Origin: Trametes villosa
Taxonomy: Eukaryota; Basidiomycota; Agaricomycetes; Polyporales; Polyporaceae
NCBI GenBank assembly: GCA_002964805.2
Contig: PUDQ02000010.1
Coordinates: 248,001 to 312,000, forward strand
Reading direction: 5' to 3'
Length of the DNA: 64,000 nucleotides
The first letter of the stretch is position 1; the number at the start of each line of letters is the position of its first letter. A program made the position numbers and the translations under genes. Under the pieces are notes generated by a model. It had not been told where the DNA came from. It saw only the letters and a program-made list of their open reading frames with translations, and ran no database searches. Below, in pieces: positions 31,056 through 42,817 of the stretch.

Positions 31056-32463
31056 ATGCCCGGCCCACGCAACCAGAAGAAAAAGAAGAACGCGCAGAGC
31101 AAGAAACCCGAGAAGAAGCCCCCACCCCCGCCGTCTGTGTCCCAGTCGCCGAGCCCGACGCCTGCCCCGCCCACCCCGCCACCGCTCGACGCTCCCGCTC
31201 ACCCGCAGTACGTCTCAGAGCAACCGCTACACGGCTCTCCTCCGCCGGTAGAGCACGACATATACCAGAAAGATCTCCCTCCATACCCGCAAGGGGACCC
31301 CGAGCCCCAGCTCCCGATACCCGCGGCACTGCTCAAGACGCCTTTCATATACGACCCCGGCGATGGACCCCGCGTCAAGGATCCCCGCGCGTTCCTCGCG
31401 TCGCGCCTCGCTGCGCCACCTTCGTTAGACGACGCGATGTGCGCGGAGTTTGCGGAGGAGGCCGTTCTGCAGATGCTTTGTTCCGTCCTCCCGGAGGAGA
31501 CTGCTCTGGTACGCCGGAGCTGCACATGCATAGTTTGCGCTCAATGTTGACATGGACGCTACCCGACGTAGATCTTGTGGTACAACAAGAGCAGGAGAAC
31601 GGCGCGAATATGCCCCGCATGCCAGAGGCTATACCGGCTGGGAGACATCCTCCCAGACCACCTCGCAGGCGACAACGGCGAGCAGCGGCACGAGACGCGA
31701 TCCTCGCCATACCTCGCGCGCGAGCAAGAGTACAGCGGACTCTGTACGTCATCTCATCTTTCGCACCCTTCCCCTCCTATGTACGCGACAGACGTCGCGG
31801 CACGCGCGTAGCACGCACAACGCGTTCGGTGCGCTGTATAATCGCGTAGCCCGCCTACCAGCCATCGCCCCCTTCCCTGCATCCGCTCATATACTAACCC
31901 CCATCCCCGCAGGCTCGCCCGTATGCTTCATCCTTGCGGCATATAACTACCCCGGCGCGATCCGCTCGACGTGGGGGCGCATGGCGGAGGAGCTGGACGA
32001 CGCGACGTGGGACCTCCTCGGCGCTCCCGCGTCGGCGGGCGCAAACGACCTCGGGCTCGGCATGCTGCTGAAGATGACGCGCTGCCACGACCTCGGGCTC
32101 GCGCAGATCTTCTTCCCGGACCTCGCGGAGGGCGAGGGCGAGGGGACGGAGGGGGACGCGGAGGGGTGGGCTGAGGGAGGCGCAGAGAGTAGAGGCCAGG
32201 GCGTGGGTGAGGATGAGAGTAGCGGCGAAGACCAGGCTGAAGAGGAAGGAAGCTCGCAGGAGACGGTGCGCGAGTTGGACCTGGCTTCGCTCCCGCCAGT
32301 GGATGTACCGCCAGCAACAGAGGGGAAGGAGGAGCCCGAGCCCGAGCCTGAGCCGGACGTGGATGTGGACGAGGGCATGTCTGCGGTGAGCCCGGAGACA
32401 GAACAGGAGATGCTACTGAGGATCGAGCGGTTGCAGGTTGCGGAGGGGGAGGGCAGCGCATGA
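31056..32463 (+). CDS. Unrecognised acidic protein with Pro-rich N-terminus
   Basis: Three exons join in phase: from MPGPRNQKKKKNAQSKKPEK to PEETAL, then ILWYNKSRRTARICPACQRL to YSGLC, then SPVCFILAAYNYPGAIRSTW to the stop at 32463. The N-terminus has a Lys cluster and a long Pro/Ser tract. The middle, about residues 95-290, looks folded: SLDDAMCAEFAEEAVLQMLC, an ICPACQRLYRLGDILPDHLA segment whose CPAC pair might bind metal, WGRMAEELDDATWDLLG and LLKMTRCHDLGLAQIFFPDL. The C-terminal ~120 residues are Glu/Gly-rich and very acidic, ending in an ETEQEMLLRIERLQVAEGEG helix. No known domain was recognised. Nuclear or nucleolar location is only a guess from the charge pattern. Confidence 0.7.
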
Positions 32464-32707
32464 CCGTGAGGTACGATGATGTATACGAACGCTGATCTGA
32501 CGAGCTGCTACGACTAGTATAACGACCGCTCTCGAGTATTTACTGTTTACAGGCACGATACCCTACGCACGGCCACTGTGAATACACTGCGCCTTATTTA
32601 CTCCACGCTGAGTTTCCCCGCACACACAGCACCAAGGTAGGTCGCACGGTCAGCCTCCTCCCTCCATCCTTCTACCAGACCTACACCTCGCCTCGCCCCA
32701 GCTCACC

Positions 32708-34005
32708 TCACTGTTCGAAGCACGACAGCAGCCCGGACGGCGCGATCCGCGCAAGCACCGCGCCCTGCGCCGCGGCGCCCACGTCCGCCTTCGTGCTCGC
32801 GTTCATCACCGACACGCTCGCGAAGCACCCCGCGCCGACGACCGTGCGCTCGTCCGGCAGCACCGTCGCGCCGCACGTCGCCACGTCCACCGTCCCCCGC
32901 CCCGCGGGCAGGATGCGCGTGAAGATCCACCGGAAGTCACTCGCCGTGCTACATTCACTCGAGGCGGAGAAGGATGTGCTGGCGAAGTTCACGTTGAGCG
33001 TGAGGCCGGCGGGGAGGACGGGCGCGGGGGCGGAAGGGGAGAGGAGGATGGAGGTGAGGTTCGTGGCGAGCGCGGCGTAGAGGAGCGCGGAGCGCGTGCC
33101 GGACGAGGTGGGCGCGGAGGAGAGCGTCGTGTAGGAGACTTGGGAGAGGGAGGAGGCGGAGAAGGCGATGGAGGGGATGCCTTCTTTCGCTGCTTCGCAG
33201 GCCGCGCCGCTGTTACGAGGCGCGGGGTCAGTGGTTGATGCAGGTGAGCGCGGAGAGTGGATGGACTTATGCTTACACAGTGCCGGAGTTCTGGGTGACC
33301 GTCCCGAGGTTGGCTGCGCAGGTAAAGGGGTCGCGCGGTTAGTAGAGGAGCGCGCGGTGAACAGGTACGTGGAGCGCGTACTTCCGACGTTGGGTCCGCT
33401 CACCACGAAGTCGGGCGCAGAGCCGAAGAACTGCGGCGCGAGGGTCTGGATCCCGAAGCGCACCGAGTCGACCCTACATCCACACCACGTAAGTCCCCCA
33501 CCCACCCTCCATATACGCTAAGTACTCACGGGAAGGAGTTCACGTAGTTCAGGCGCGCTATGCCATGAGCGCGCGGTTAGCCTCTTCGGGATATGGACCT
33601 GAGGCGGAAAGCGGGGTGCTCACTGTCGCTCGCGTTGAAGCCCTCGGCGGGTGAGCCGGTCGCGCAGGTGTTGAACTCGCACGGCTGTTGCAGCGGCGTG
33701 GGCGGCGCGCTCGACGAGCCCGTCCCGCTCTTGTTCTCCGCTGGGGCGGACAGCACGACCTGCGTATGCGCGTTCTCATGAGCTCCCCGTCGTGAGTCGA
33801 CTCGAAAGGAAGAACGTACGTTGAACCCGGCGTTCACGAGCGAGTCGCGCTGCGCGCGGATCATCGCGACCGCCCAGCCGTCGTCATTCGTCAGGATGAC
33901 CTTCTTCGCCGCGGCGGCCGGCGCGCGCGCGTCGATGCTCGCGGCAGTGGCGGCGCTGGAGAGCGCGAGGGCGACGAACCAGGTGCGTAGGGTCCAGGAC
34001 GGCAT
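32708..34005 (-). CDS. Secreted SurE-like phosphatase/nucleotidase, complete (copy 2)
   Basis: Same family as 1-985. Exon 1 (33820-34005, 62 codons) encodes a signal peptide (MPSWTLRTWFVALALSSAAT) and a short propeptide-like stretch, then KKVILTNDDGWAVAMIRAQR. Later exons give VVLSAPAENKSGTGS, CEFNTCATGSPAEGFNAS, SVRFGIQTLAPQFFG, DFVVSGPNVGTNLG, TVTQNSGTVGAACEAAKEGI and QVSYTTLSSAP, followed by a long beta-rich C-terminus ending SGLLSCFEQ. The Asp-Asp pair, the Ser loop and the GPNVGxNxG loop are intact. Intron positions match copy 1, showing common descent by gene duplication. Substrate unknown; secretion suggests scavenging of extracellular phosphate or nucleotides. Confidence 0.9.
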
Positions 34006-34045
34006 CTTCGCTAGAGCTCACCGGTGCACATCCCGCGCAGAGCTG

Positions 34046-34053
34046 CTTTTATA
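34046..34053 (-). promoter_or_regulatory. TATA box for SurE-like copy 2
   Basis: The minus strand reads TATAAAAG 41 bp upstream of the ATG at 34005. Confidence 0.5.
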
Positions 34054-36003
34054 GCGCGACCGGCGGGGAGAAGCGCAACCTGGACCAGACCCCAAACCCG
34101 AGCTGAGAAGCTGCGGGACTCGGGCGAAGGCGCGTCATCTGGCTTCGGTGTACGCGTGAGCGCATGGACCCATGCGCACGTTCGTATGCGTTCGCGTGTT
34201 ATGTACAATGGGTTGCAGGCATTGGACGCTTCGAATGGGACTGCGACGGGCTTTGAGAGCCTTGGCACGAAGTTAGACTGGCTGGGGTATAAGTTGGGGA
34301 GGGGAGAGCGAACGTTCAATGGGGACGCGCGAAGCGCGCAAGGACGATCAGGGGGATGTGTAACATATCCAGGTGAGTTTCGGACCGAGCTTTTGAGAGC
34401 AGAATATAGTTGACACTCACGAGCGGACATTAAGTCTGTGCATCTAGGCCTTTGGCAGGGCTACCCATTCCACCTAAAATAAACGCTTCTCGTTTAACCA
34501 TCGCGGGCGAGGAAGCTGAAGCCGAGGGGCCCCCGCAAGTATCCGGCGGGGAGAGCGGGCGCTTGCGTCTCATGCCAATCTTTTCTTTGCCCATCACTCA
34601 GTCTCTACATAGTGAATCAGCAAAGTTCTGCGCTACCATCGGAAGCTGTTTACGGACGCAGACGCACTGGCGCGCGCGCTGTTGCTGGCTTTGACACTGC
34701 GGTATGGAACAGAGTTGAGGTCCCAGAAAACTTCGCACCGCCTCCGAGGTCCGCCATAAACTCACCCACATACGAACTCATTCGGAAGCGTGGTCCAGAT
34801 GGTAGCAACCAAGATGCAGGTGTGTGGGCTACGGCAGTTTTCTCGGCGCCGGCATCTAGCCAGGCCACAGTTCCCAATGTAGGCTCTTTCTGAGCCGCAT
34901 TCAGAATACTGCGCTGCTCATCATCTGTCAAACAGCACGACTGACAGCGCATTCCACATGCCTCGTGCCTCTCAACGCTACGAAATCTTCTGGGCGTCGG
35001 CGGGCCACGTCTGCAAACTCCTCCGAGGAGCGATAGCCATACCGTATCTCACCGGGGGTAGCAACCCGTGAAGTTCTATTTGCGCGTATGCGATAGTGAG
35101 TCCGCCTGAACCGGTGTTACCGACTGCGACGATGAGACTGACGCTTACAGCCCAGTGGCACGTAGTGTGGCGTTGCCGTATCGAACGGGCAGCCAAGTAG
35201 GCAATGTCCTGCCATGCGACAGCGCTGCGTGGGCCTGCCTTTGCGAAGTATGACAGACAGGTCAAGTCACCCTCCGGGACTGATCATAACCGCGCTCTGC
35301 CGCCAACTCCAAGGGCCGTGATGTGGTGTGCTTGCTGGTTTAACCGGACCTAGCCCCACATGCTCCTGTTGGGCGCACCGACTGGATCCGCACGGTGGTG
35401 GTACGTCCCATGCATCGGTTTTTGAACAGTGTGATGCTGTCAGCGAGGTTAGCTCACGCTCTCTAGCCATATAGCGGTGGACAAAAAAGCTTTGTGGGTA
35501 CACGTCTATTTGTCCATGTCTCTGCAGCTCGATATAGCTTCAGGTCCTGACCGGGTGAGGAATACGCGGGCACTGGGTTTCTCAGCTAGCGCTTCCGTGA
35601 CTGGGCGACTCCCACAGCCGTCGGCGACTACGAACGAACCCTGAGCTTCGCGGCCATCTGAGGAGTTACCTTGTGCCGCTCGCGATGCTTCCCCCTTCTC
35701 CATCTGTTCGGACGGCTCTGCACGACCCCCGGCCGCCCTGCTGCCGAGCTGCCTGTCTAATCGCCCTCTCCATGGCACCTGCTGACGCTGGGGAGCTCTG
35801 CTTGTGGATAGAAGAACTCCAGGCACGGACATTGACAGGGCTCGATGCCGTGCCTCGGGTACATAATGGCACTCGTGGCTGCTGGTCTCCACGGCTACTA
35901 CTCCTCGCCAACTGGACACCCTCGCTTCTGTACCTCTGCGGCTGTGGATCCGGTCTTGTACGCCTGCTCACTTGGTGTTGGCTGGGTCTAGCCTGAAATC
36001 ACT
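34054..36003. other. 2-kb region without a confident gene
   Basis: No gene family was recognised. A plus frame near 34612-34893 reads protein-like (NRVEVPENFAPPPRSAINSP), and overlapping frames near 35500-36000 are open on both strands, but none extends through plausible introns or shows a motif. It is less GC-rich than the flanking genes between about 34400 and 36000 and may contain decayed sequence. Confidence 0.35.
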
Positions 36004-37477
36004 ATGAGCGTGATAATCCCAGGGGATATCATGTGAGTTACTTATGCGGGGTGGACCTTCTCGCTCGGTTCACCGACAGCCATCCAGCATCGAGTCCAAC
36101 TACACCAACCGGATACTATCCTCCGTAGCGTTCGGTGAGCATTCATGCGCACAAACTCGTACTGCATACCATCTGAACTAGTCTGGTGTTGCAGCGTTGC
36201 TCTACTATGACTTCGTCCTGACGATCCCACAAGAAGTGGAGCGGTACTGGTCGAGCAAGCTATCCTGGCCTTCAGTCCTGTTCTTCCTCAACAGGTACAT
36301 GTCTGTACTCTGCCACATCCCCGTCATCGTCGAGTTCTTCGGCGTCCTCCCCGAATCAGTAAGTCCAAGCCACGTAGTAGGATCCTCCGCTCGACAACGT
36401 ATTGATGACTTCCGACCTACAGCGGTACGTCCTCCTTCTCCCTCCTAGGGTCATCCATAGCAGGGCGGAGGAACTGAGTCCATGCGCCCTGCCAGGTGTC
36501 GAGAGTTCCAGCAGTACCACCGCTTCATCGCGCTCATGCTGCTCCGCACGTACGCGCTCTACGGGCGCAACCGCCGCGTCCTCGTGCTGCTCCTCACTAT
36601 CATCGGCACCGGCGCGATAATCAGCATTGTGTGTCCTCTCCTCTCCTCTCGATTGCATTTCCCCCGGGTGCTCACTAAGTATGCACGCAGTGGGTGCTAG
36701 TGGTGGGGCACCGCACGCATCGCCCGAAGGTTACATACGCGGAGGCGATCTCGAGGACAGGATGCGACCTCACGCTCTCACAAGAGGAGTGAGTGCTATT
36801 GCAACAGAGCTATCTCTGTACTACTGCAGCTTGCTGAACCCGAGAAACATAGGGGATACGACCTCGCGATCGCGTGGAGCGCGATCCTGGTCTTCGACGC
36901 GGTCGTGTTCCTCCTAACGCTGCTGCGTGCGTTGAAGATGGGCCGGAGCTGGAGCGGCGGGTATTTCCGTGTCATGCTCCGGGACGGTCAGTAGTGTGCC
37001 TCGACTGATATCATCGTGCTGATGATGGGATGCTGCATCTAGGGACGGTGTACTTCGCGTACGTACCGAGCTCGCTACCTGCCCGGCGTCTGCTGATTGC
37101 GCGACATACGACAGAGTGCTGTTTGTTTGCTATTTGTCGAACATACTAGCATATGCGGTGCGTCGGTATCCTCGTCTCTGTTGCCCAGCATTATTGACCC
37201 CTCGACTTCCAGCTCGCCAAGGTACGCATATAGCGTCGAAGTTCTCTGATTCTGCGTACCTTGATTGACCTGAGCCCGATAGCCCGTACACAAGGGCGTC
37301 AGCACCTCCATCACGAACGTGTGCGTATCCTGCTCCTCCTTCTCGCGTAGCACATGTGCGCTCACGCCTTTCCGTGTGCTGCACAGCGTCTCGACCACGC
37401 TTATCACCCGCCTGATGCTCAACATCCGCGATCCGAAGCTGCAGTGGGGGCAGGATAGCACGGAGTCTGGCTGTTGA
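36004..37477 (+). CDS. DUF6533-type multi-pass membrane protein (model uncertain, possibly degenerate)
   Basis: Agaricomycete integral membrane family of unknown function. The start MSVIIPGDI at 36004 splices to IESNYTNRILSSVAF and then ALLYYDFVLTIPQEVERYWS, SKLSWPSVLFFLNRYMSVLC and HIPVIVEFFGVLPES, which match the DUF6533 start. Continuing to RCREFQQYHRF and LLRTYALYGRNRRVLVLL in frame requires a 2-nt exon (CG at 36423-36424) between two introns, or else the frame is broken. The later pieces WVLVVGHRTHRPKVTYAEAI, YDLAIAWSAILVFDAVVFLL, TLLRALKMGRSWSGGYF and VSTTLITRLMLNIRDPKLQ are family-like. I could not connect GTVYFA (near 37045) to GVSTSITNV (near 37290) in phase. The helix before RTYALYG is about 9 residues shorter than in relatives I remember. 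Confidence 0.6.
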
Positions 37478-37868
37478 CTGTGTGCTCTTGCGAAGGGTTA
37501 CAGTGGTGAGAGATGGATTTTGGGATGGGGATTATCATAAGTGTATGTATCATAGTGTTCTTCTTCTTGTATCGTTAGCCTACAATTCCGAACGTAAGAG
37601 GCGGTGTGTCCGCTGCACCTGCCCGAATGTGCCGTCTTTGCAGTTGAGCTGGAGAGTAGTCGTGACATGGACCACACAAGTGTCTTTTCCTGGTGCTCGA
37701 TCAGAAGCCCTAGCCCTCCCATACGGCACAACACTGTCAGTGAGAACAAAGTCAAAGGATATATGCGTTTAACCAATACGAATACAGTCTACTATCATAG
37801 TACAGGCGACACTCGGCCAGCGTTCGTGCACTGAACTCGTCACCGGGCTCGTCGAGACGACAGGCGAC
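37478..37868. other. Convergent intergenic region
   Basis: 391 bp between the 3' ends of the DUF6533-like gene and the oxysterol-binding protein gene. No gene or repeat was recognised. Confidence 0.35.
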
Positions 37869-39701
37869 TCAGGCCGTCGCGGGCGGGAAGTCGCGATTGC
37901 GCATGAACACGTACGTGTCCTCCGTGGGCGGGGTCGCGTTGAAGAGCTTCCCGAGGCGCTCGTCTGCGCACAGTCCGTATGAGTAAGGGGTGCGAGAGTG
38001 GGATGGGGGAGGTGAGTGGGGACGTACAGACGGGGTCAGAGTCGATGTGCTCAAAGTGCTTGAGTGGCCAGCGCGTGCCGGCCGCCTGCTCGTCTTTTCG
38101 CCTCTGTCGCTGCTCGTTCTATTGCGCACAATATGTTAGATGTGAAGATCGATTGACCCGAACGTCGAGGCAACGCACCTCGATCTTGCTCTTCTCGCGG
38201 CTCGCGAGCTCGTAGTCGCCCTCGCGGATGCCGCGCGCGACGTGCTGCCAGAGCTTCCGGCTCTCGAAGTCCACCATCTGCTCGATCGGGCCGACGGTCA
38301 CCTCTTCCTTCGGCGTGCGCACGTCCGTGAAGGTCTCGTTGGTGTCCGAGTCCTTCGACGTCTCGTGCCACAGGCCGTCGTACTTCTTCACGGGGTTTGA
38401 CGAGCCGGGGGGCGTGAGCGTGGCCTTGAAGAAGTGGGACTTGGCGCCGATGGAGAAGCCGAAGTAACCACGGCCCTCCTTCGCCTCGTAGTCGATCTAC
38501 GGAGCATATATGCATGGTTACGACGAGGTTATATGCATGCAGGTGGGTGAGGCGTACCGTGGAGAGCCATCCAGAGGAGCTCTGGATGTAGGACAGGCCG
38601 GTGAGCTCGATGTAGGGGGAACCGTACCAGATACCGTCGATACGAAGGCGGGGCAGGGTGATGAGGAACTCCTCCTTGCCGCCGCCAGGGAGGTCGACAG
38701 TCAGAACAGCATGGCCGATCTGCTTCACCACGATGCTACCGCTGGAGAAGCTGGTCTTCTGGGCGCTGTGACCCTGAAGAGTGAGGCCCTTCGACGGGTT
38801 GGAGATGTAGTAGGCAGTGATGGGCGGGTGGTGCGAGACCTGCTCGACCAGCAGGTTCGTCTGTCCCCGGCCATTGTAGTCAGGCCAGTAACCGTAGAAG
38901 AGCCTGCATGGCCCTTGTCAGCGATGCGAACAGGTTGTCCCTTCATGGAAACTACTCACTCTCCGAGGACAGGGTTCAGGGGCCTAGAGGGTTTTGTATT
39001 GCTGGGTAAGTATATGTCATCATAGAGGAGGTAACCGAACTGACTTCTTCTCGGAGCCGAGTTTCTCGTTACGCGAGGTATACTGACCCTTCAGGGTACT
39101 CTATGATTGCCTGCTTCAGCAAGACACCCTCGCTTGCATGCGGGGTCCACTCACGATAAACCACTTCAAGACCGCAATCGACCGTGTCTTCTCATCCTTC
39201 GCGTCCGCGATCGCCGCGAACAAGGCGGGCCTCTCGCACCAGTACGCTGCGCAGCGCGTCAATCACATGCCCCGAGCGCCAGGAGCGATGCCACCCACCA
39301 GGGAACTCGGTGAGCGAGATGGGGGAGAGGATGAACGGCGGCGCGGTCAAGGACGAGAGGTCCCCAGAGAAGGACACGATCCTGCGCGAGCCAAGACAAG
39401 ACAAGACAGCGAGGGGCGGACGTGCAGATTAGATCGGGTTATCCGGCGGATAATGCAGCGACGTACGACTTGACGAAGCTGGTCCAGCTGCTCTTCTGCG
39501 CCGCGGGGACTCCCTGAGCGTGTGTGCATGTGCGTTTCCGAGGAGATGGGGGTGTCGGAGTAGTCGCGGATGTATAGATGGCGTGGAGGCCGGCGGGTCG
39601 AGACAATCATGACGCGCCCATGGTCAGCGACTGCAGCCATCGGAGCGCTGCTCAGCACGCACCTCGCCGGGAAGCTCGCTCGGGGTTTGCGTGCCAGACA
39701 T
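37869..39701 (-). CDS. KES1: Oxysterol-binding protein, KES1/OSH4-like short type
   Basis: OSBP-related lipid exchanger that moves sterol against PI4P between membranes; short forms lack PH and ankyrin domains, as here. The start at 39701 (MSGTQTPSELPGE) splices to GVPAAQKSSWTSFVK, SFSGDLSSLTAPPFILSPIS and LTEFPAYW, then DAKDEKTRSIAVLKWFI, TLKGQYTSRNEKLGSEKKPL and NPVLGELFYGYW. The family signature is EQVSHHPPITAYYI, with the two histidines that contact PI4P phosphate. Later segments are GGGKEEFLITLPRLRIDGIW, GWLSTIDYEAKEGRGYFGFS, KYDGLWHE, and near the end WPLKHFEHIDSDP, ERLGKLFNATPPTEDTYVFM and RNRDFPPATA. At least eight short introns, all in phase where checked. Confidence 0.93.
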
Positions 39702-40260
39702 TACGGGGGTGATAGATGAAGCTGAGGGTATCGGGGTTGTCTACAGAGGGGTCGCTGTCGTGAGTGAAGACGAGGTCGTGGTCGTTGCGAGCAGGGAGGT
39801 GTGTGCTGCTAGCGCCCGTGCGCCTGCGCTCGCTCCACCACGGCTATGTCGTCAGCCACAACGATCAGTGCCTCCTTGCAGTTCATCCGCGTGGTACACA
39901 ATTATTGGATTCGTCGAGGGTGCGTACAGTACTAGTCGTGCAACATTGAGTATACAGTGTCGTCAGTGTACATACCGAGATAAATAATCGTAATGAGACA
40001 GCGTGAGGCGTGCAAGAAGGGCGCGGGCTGGGGCGGCTCGGGGCAAGTGCCAGCCGCCCTCGTGCGCGCCAGTCGATCTATCGTGGAAGGAGTCTTCCAA
40101 GCGTGAAGGTGCGTCTGTGGCGTGAGGGTGGGCGTGTGAGAGGGGGAAGGGTGCGGGATTAAGGAAGGGGTAAGGTGGGCGGGGGCGTTTGTGAAGGCGT
40201 TTCTGTCGTGAGTATCTCCCAACGTCCATATGCAGCGAGGGCGGGCAATAAGCCGCCCCT
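39702..40260. other. Intergenic region between two minus-strand genes
   Basis: 559 bp holding the promoter of the KES1-like gene and the 3' end of the transporter. No further gene is supported. Confidence 0.35.
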
Positions 40261-42817
40261 CTAATGAACTGTCCGCGAATCATCCTTGCTGTCGTCTTCC
40301 AGAACCGGCGACAGCATCTCCTGTGAAGGCCTTTCCTCCTCCGACTGCCTGGCCGAGTCTTGGCTCTCCTCGGTGACCTCGTGGACCTCCACGGCCGTGC
40401 CGGCCTCCGCGCGCACGGCGGGGTCGGGCGACCCCCCGGCGAGCGCCGCGCCCATCGCCTCGTCCCGCGCGCGCCGCGTCTGCTTGCCCTCGACGAGGTA
40501 GATGAACGCGATGACGGCGGAGACGAGCACGGCCTGGAAGATCACCGCGCGGTGCATGTTCAGGGGTGGGTTCGCAGCCGGCCCATCGCGCAGCGCGTCT
40601 TCCGCTGTGTAACAGACACCGACGTCAGCCCGTTGCCCGACAGCGGGGGAAAATAGTGCGCGGGCGCGCGCATGGTACTCACACAAAACGAAGACGAGCC
40701 CGAACATGTTTGTGCTGCAAGCGAGACAGACGTGAGGCGCGGAGAGATGGGGCAGCGGAGGGCCGGACGTACGAGGACCACAGGATTGCAGAGCTCCCAT
40801 CAGCGTTGCGCGTTAGCTCGACTGCGAGCTCCAGGACCGCGGGGAGGAGCGTCAGCCCGGTCGCGCCGATCACTGCCATCAGCACGAAGAGGACGGCCGT
40901 GTTGTTCGGTTTAACTATGGAGGGGGCCACCGCAGTGTCAGCGTGAGACCGCACGGGGAACGGGGTGGGGAGGGGGTAGACGCACTCTCCCAGATTAGCG
41001 CTATCCAGCATGCGGCGAGGACGGGGCAGAGGACTTTGCAGGAGAGCGCCAGGTGGTGAGTAAGGACGCGGTCGTATAGCGGGGATGTAATGGCCGCCGC
41101 GACTAGACCGACGAGCAGCAACACTGCGCCCATGAGCCCAGAGATAGTATCCGAGTAACCATATGGCTCCTGCGCAGAATGTCAGGGAAACTTCATGATA
41201 GAGTTCGGGGGGCATTGAATGCGCACCAGATGCTGTGCCGTCAGGACGGTAAAGGCGTTAATTCTGTAAAGGCGACGATGAGCGTCAGACTGCGCAAGAA
41301 GCCTGAAACACCGGAGGGTCACTTACACTCCAACAAGGACGCCGAAGACGAGGACGATGATAGCGAAGTCGATGCGCTGGCGCATCGACATGTATGTGTA
41401 CTCATCCGGCGATGCGCGACCTGACAACGCGCGCGCCAGAGATGTCATTGAGGGGTGCTTTTGCGAACCGGAGTACGCTGATCGTAGTTTCATCAGCACA
41501 GCTCAGAGCGGCAGTATATTGCAAAGGCGTACTGGGAGGGGTCGGAGGAGCGTTGCCTACGAGAAAGACAGCCGGCGCCGCAGCACTGAAGATAATAGCC
41601 ATAACCAATAGCTGCCAGATTGTGAGCGCGGTGCGGACTGTATGCGGGCTGTATACGTACCGATTGACGCGGGGATGCAATGAGCGGCGGAATCAGTTGC
41701 CCGAGGGCATTCCCGATGGGGTTCGCTGTCATGGATCGCCCTGGATCAGTTTCGAAAGGAATGCGCGAATCCTGGCAGACTCACAGATTCCCATGATCAT
41801 GGTGGCGGTGGTGCGGCCCTTGAGGTCGAACCACTTCTCCGAGTAGCTCGGGACGATGATCTGGAAAATGGGCACGGACATGCCCCCTAGGATTTGGCCG
41901 ACGACCACGAAGGCGTATGAGCTGCCGACTGAGAGCGAGCCGATCGTTCCCAGGTAGCGAATCCATCCCGAAAGAATGAAGAGAATGGCGCCGATGTAGC
42001 ACTGAGCGCTGGAGGTGAGCGTACATCCTACGATCGCGACGGTGTGACACTCACTGTTCCTCGTGTGCCGAGTCTGCCATACAGATAGGGCACAATGATC
42101 GAGGAGGGGAGGTAGACCAGGTTGACCACGTTCGCGAGCCAGTTGACGTCGTTCAGGCTGTACCCGAAATCTCTGACCACTGCGATTCACGAACGTGTCG
42201 GAGGGAATCCGGAGCTGTGTCGTCTGGGAAACCACTCACTGTCATTGGCAATGGGGGCGAACCATACCAGTACCATCCCCGATACAAGGTTCAGCAGCAC
42301 CTGCAACACTCCGCGGTCAACGACGCGACATCAAGGGTCAACAACGGGCAACTCACGATGGCGCCGAGCCCTACCCATCTCCGTTTGTATAGGCGATATG
42401 TCGCCACGGGCGGGAGGTCGAGTCCGTCCGGGCTCGGAGTACGCCCGTCCTCCGGATCTTTTGCTGTTGCGGGATGAACGTCAGTTTCGAGTTACAGGAT
42501 TGTCGCGCCCACAACACAGGTTCCGCGCCCGCCATCTCCGCAGGCGGGAGAGTTTGACGGTGGGCATCTAAACTTGACGCAAACTATGCACTCACCGGAG
42601 GCAACCCTCTCGATCGTCCCCGCCGGGCCTGCTATTCCGCCAAGCGCCCACCCGTCAGCGATCAATCCTACCCCGCATACGTGATTGGGGGCGGCGCACC
42701 TTCAGTCGACTTGTCGAGGCTGCCCTTGTACATGATGGTGCTGCTGCCAGTGCTTTCCGGCCGTGGCTTCGGACTGGCAGGGAGAGAGGGTAGCGTCGGA
42801 GCCTCGGAGGCGTGCAT
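40261..42817 (-). CDS. MFS transporter of SLC49 (FLVCR/DIRC2-like) type
   Basis: Twelve-helix major-facilitator protein related to animal FLVCR haem/choline exporters and their fungal counterparts. The start at 42817 (MHASEAPTLPSLPASPKPRP) leads to a hydrophilic N-terminus, then YRLYKRRWVGLGAIVLLNLV, GMVLVWFAPIANDMVRDFGY, SLNDVNWLANVVNLVYLPSS, CYIGAILFILSGWIRYLG, GQILGGMSVPIFQIIVPSYS and EKWFDLKGRTTATMIMGIS. Helix 5-6 pieces are NPIGNALGQLIPPLIASPRQ and LVGNAPPTPPS. The second half has MSMRQRIDFAIIVLVFGVLV, INAFTVLTAQHLEPYGYSDT and ISGLMGAVLLLVGLVAAAIT. The C-terminus ends in an acidic cytosolic tail. All junctions checked between 40900 and 42817 are in phase. Transported substrate not inferable. 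Confidence 0.88.
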
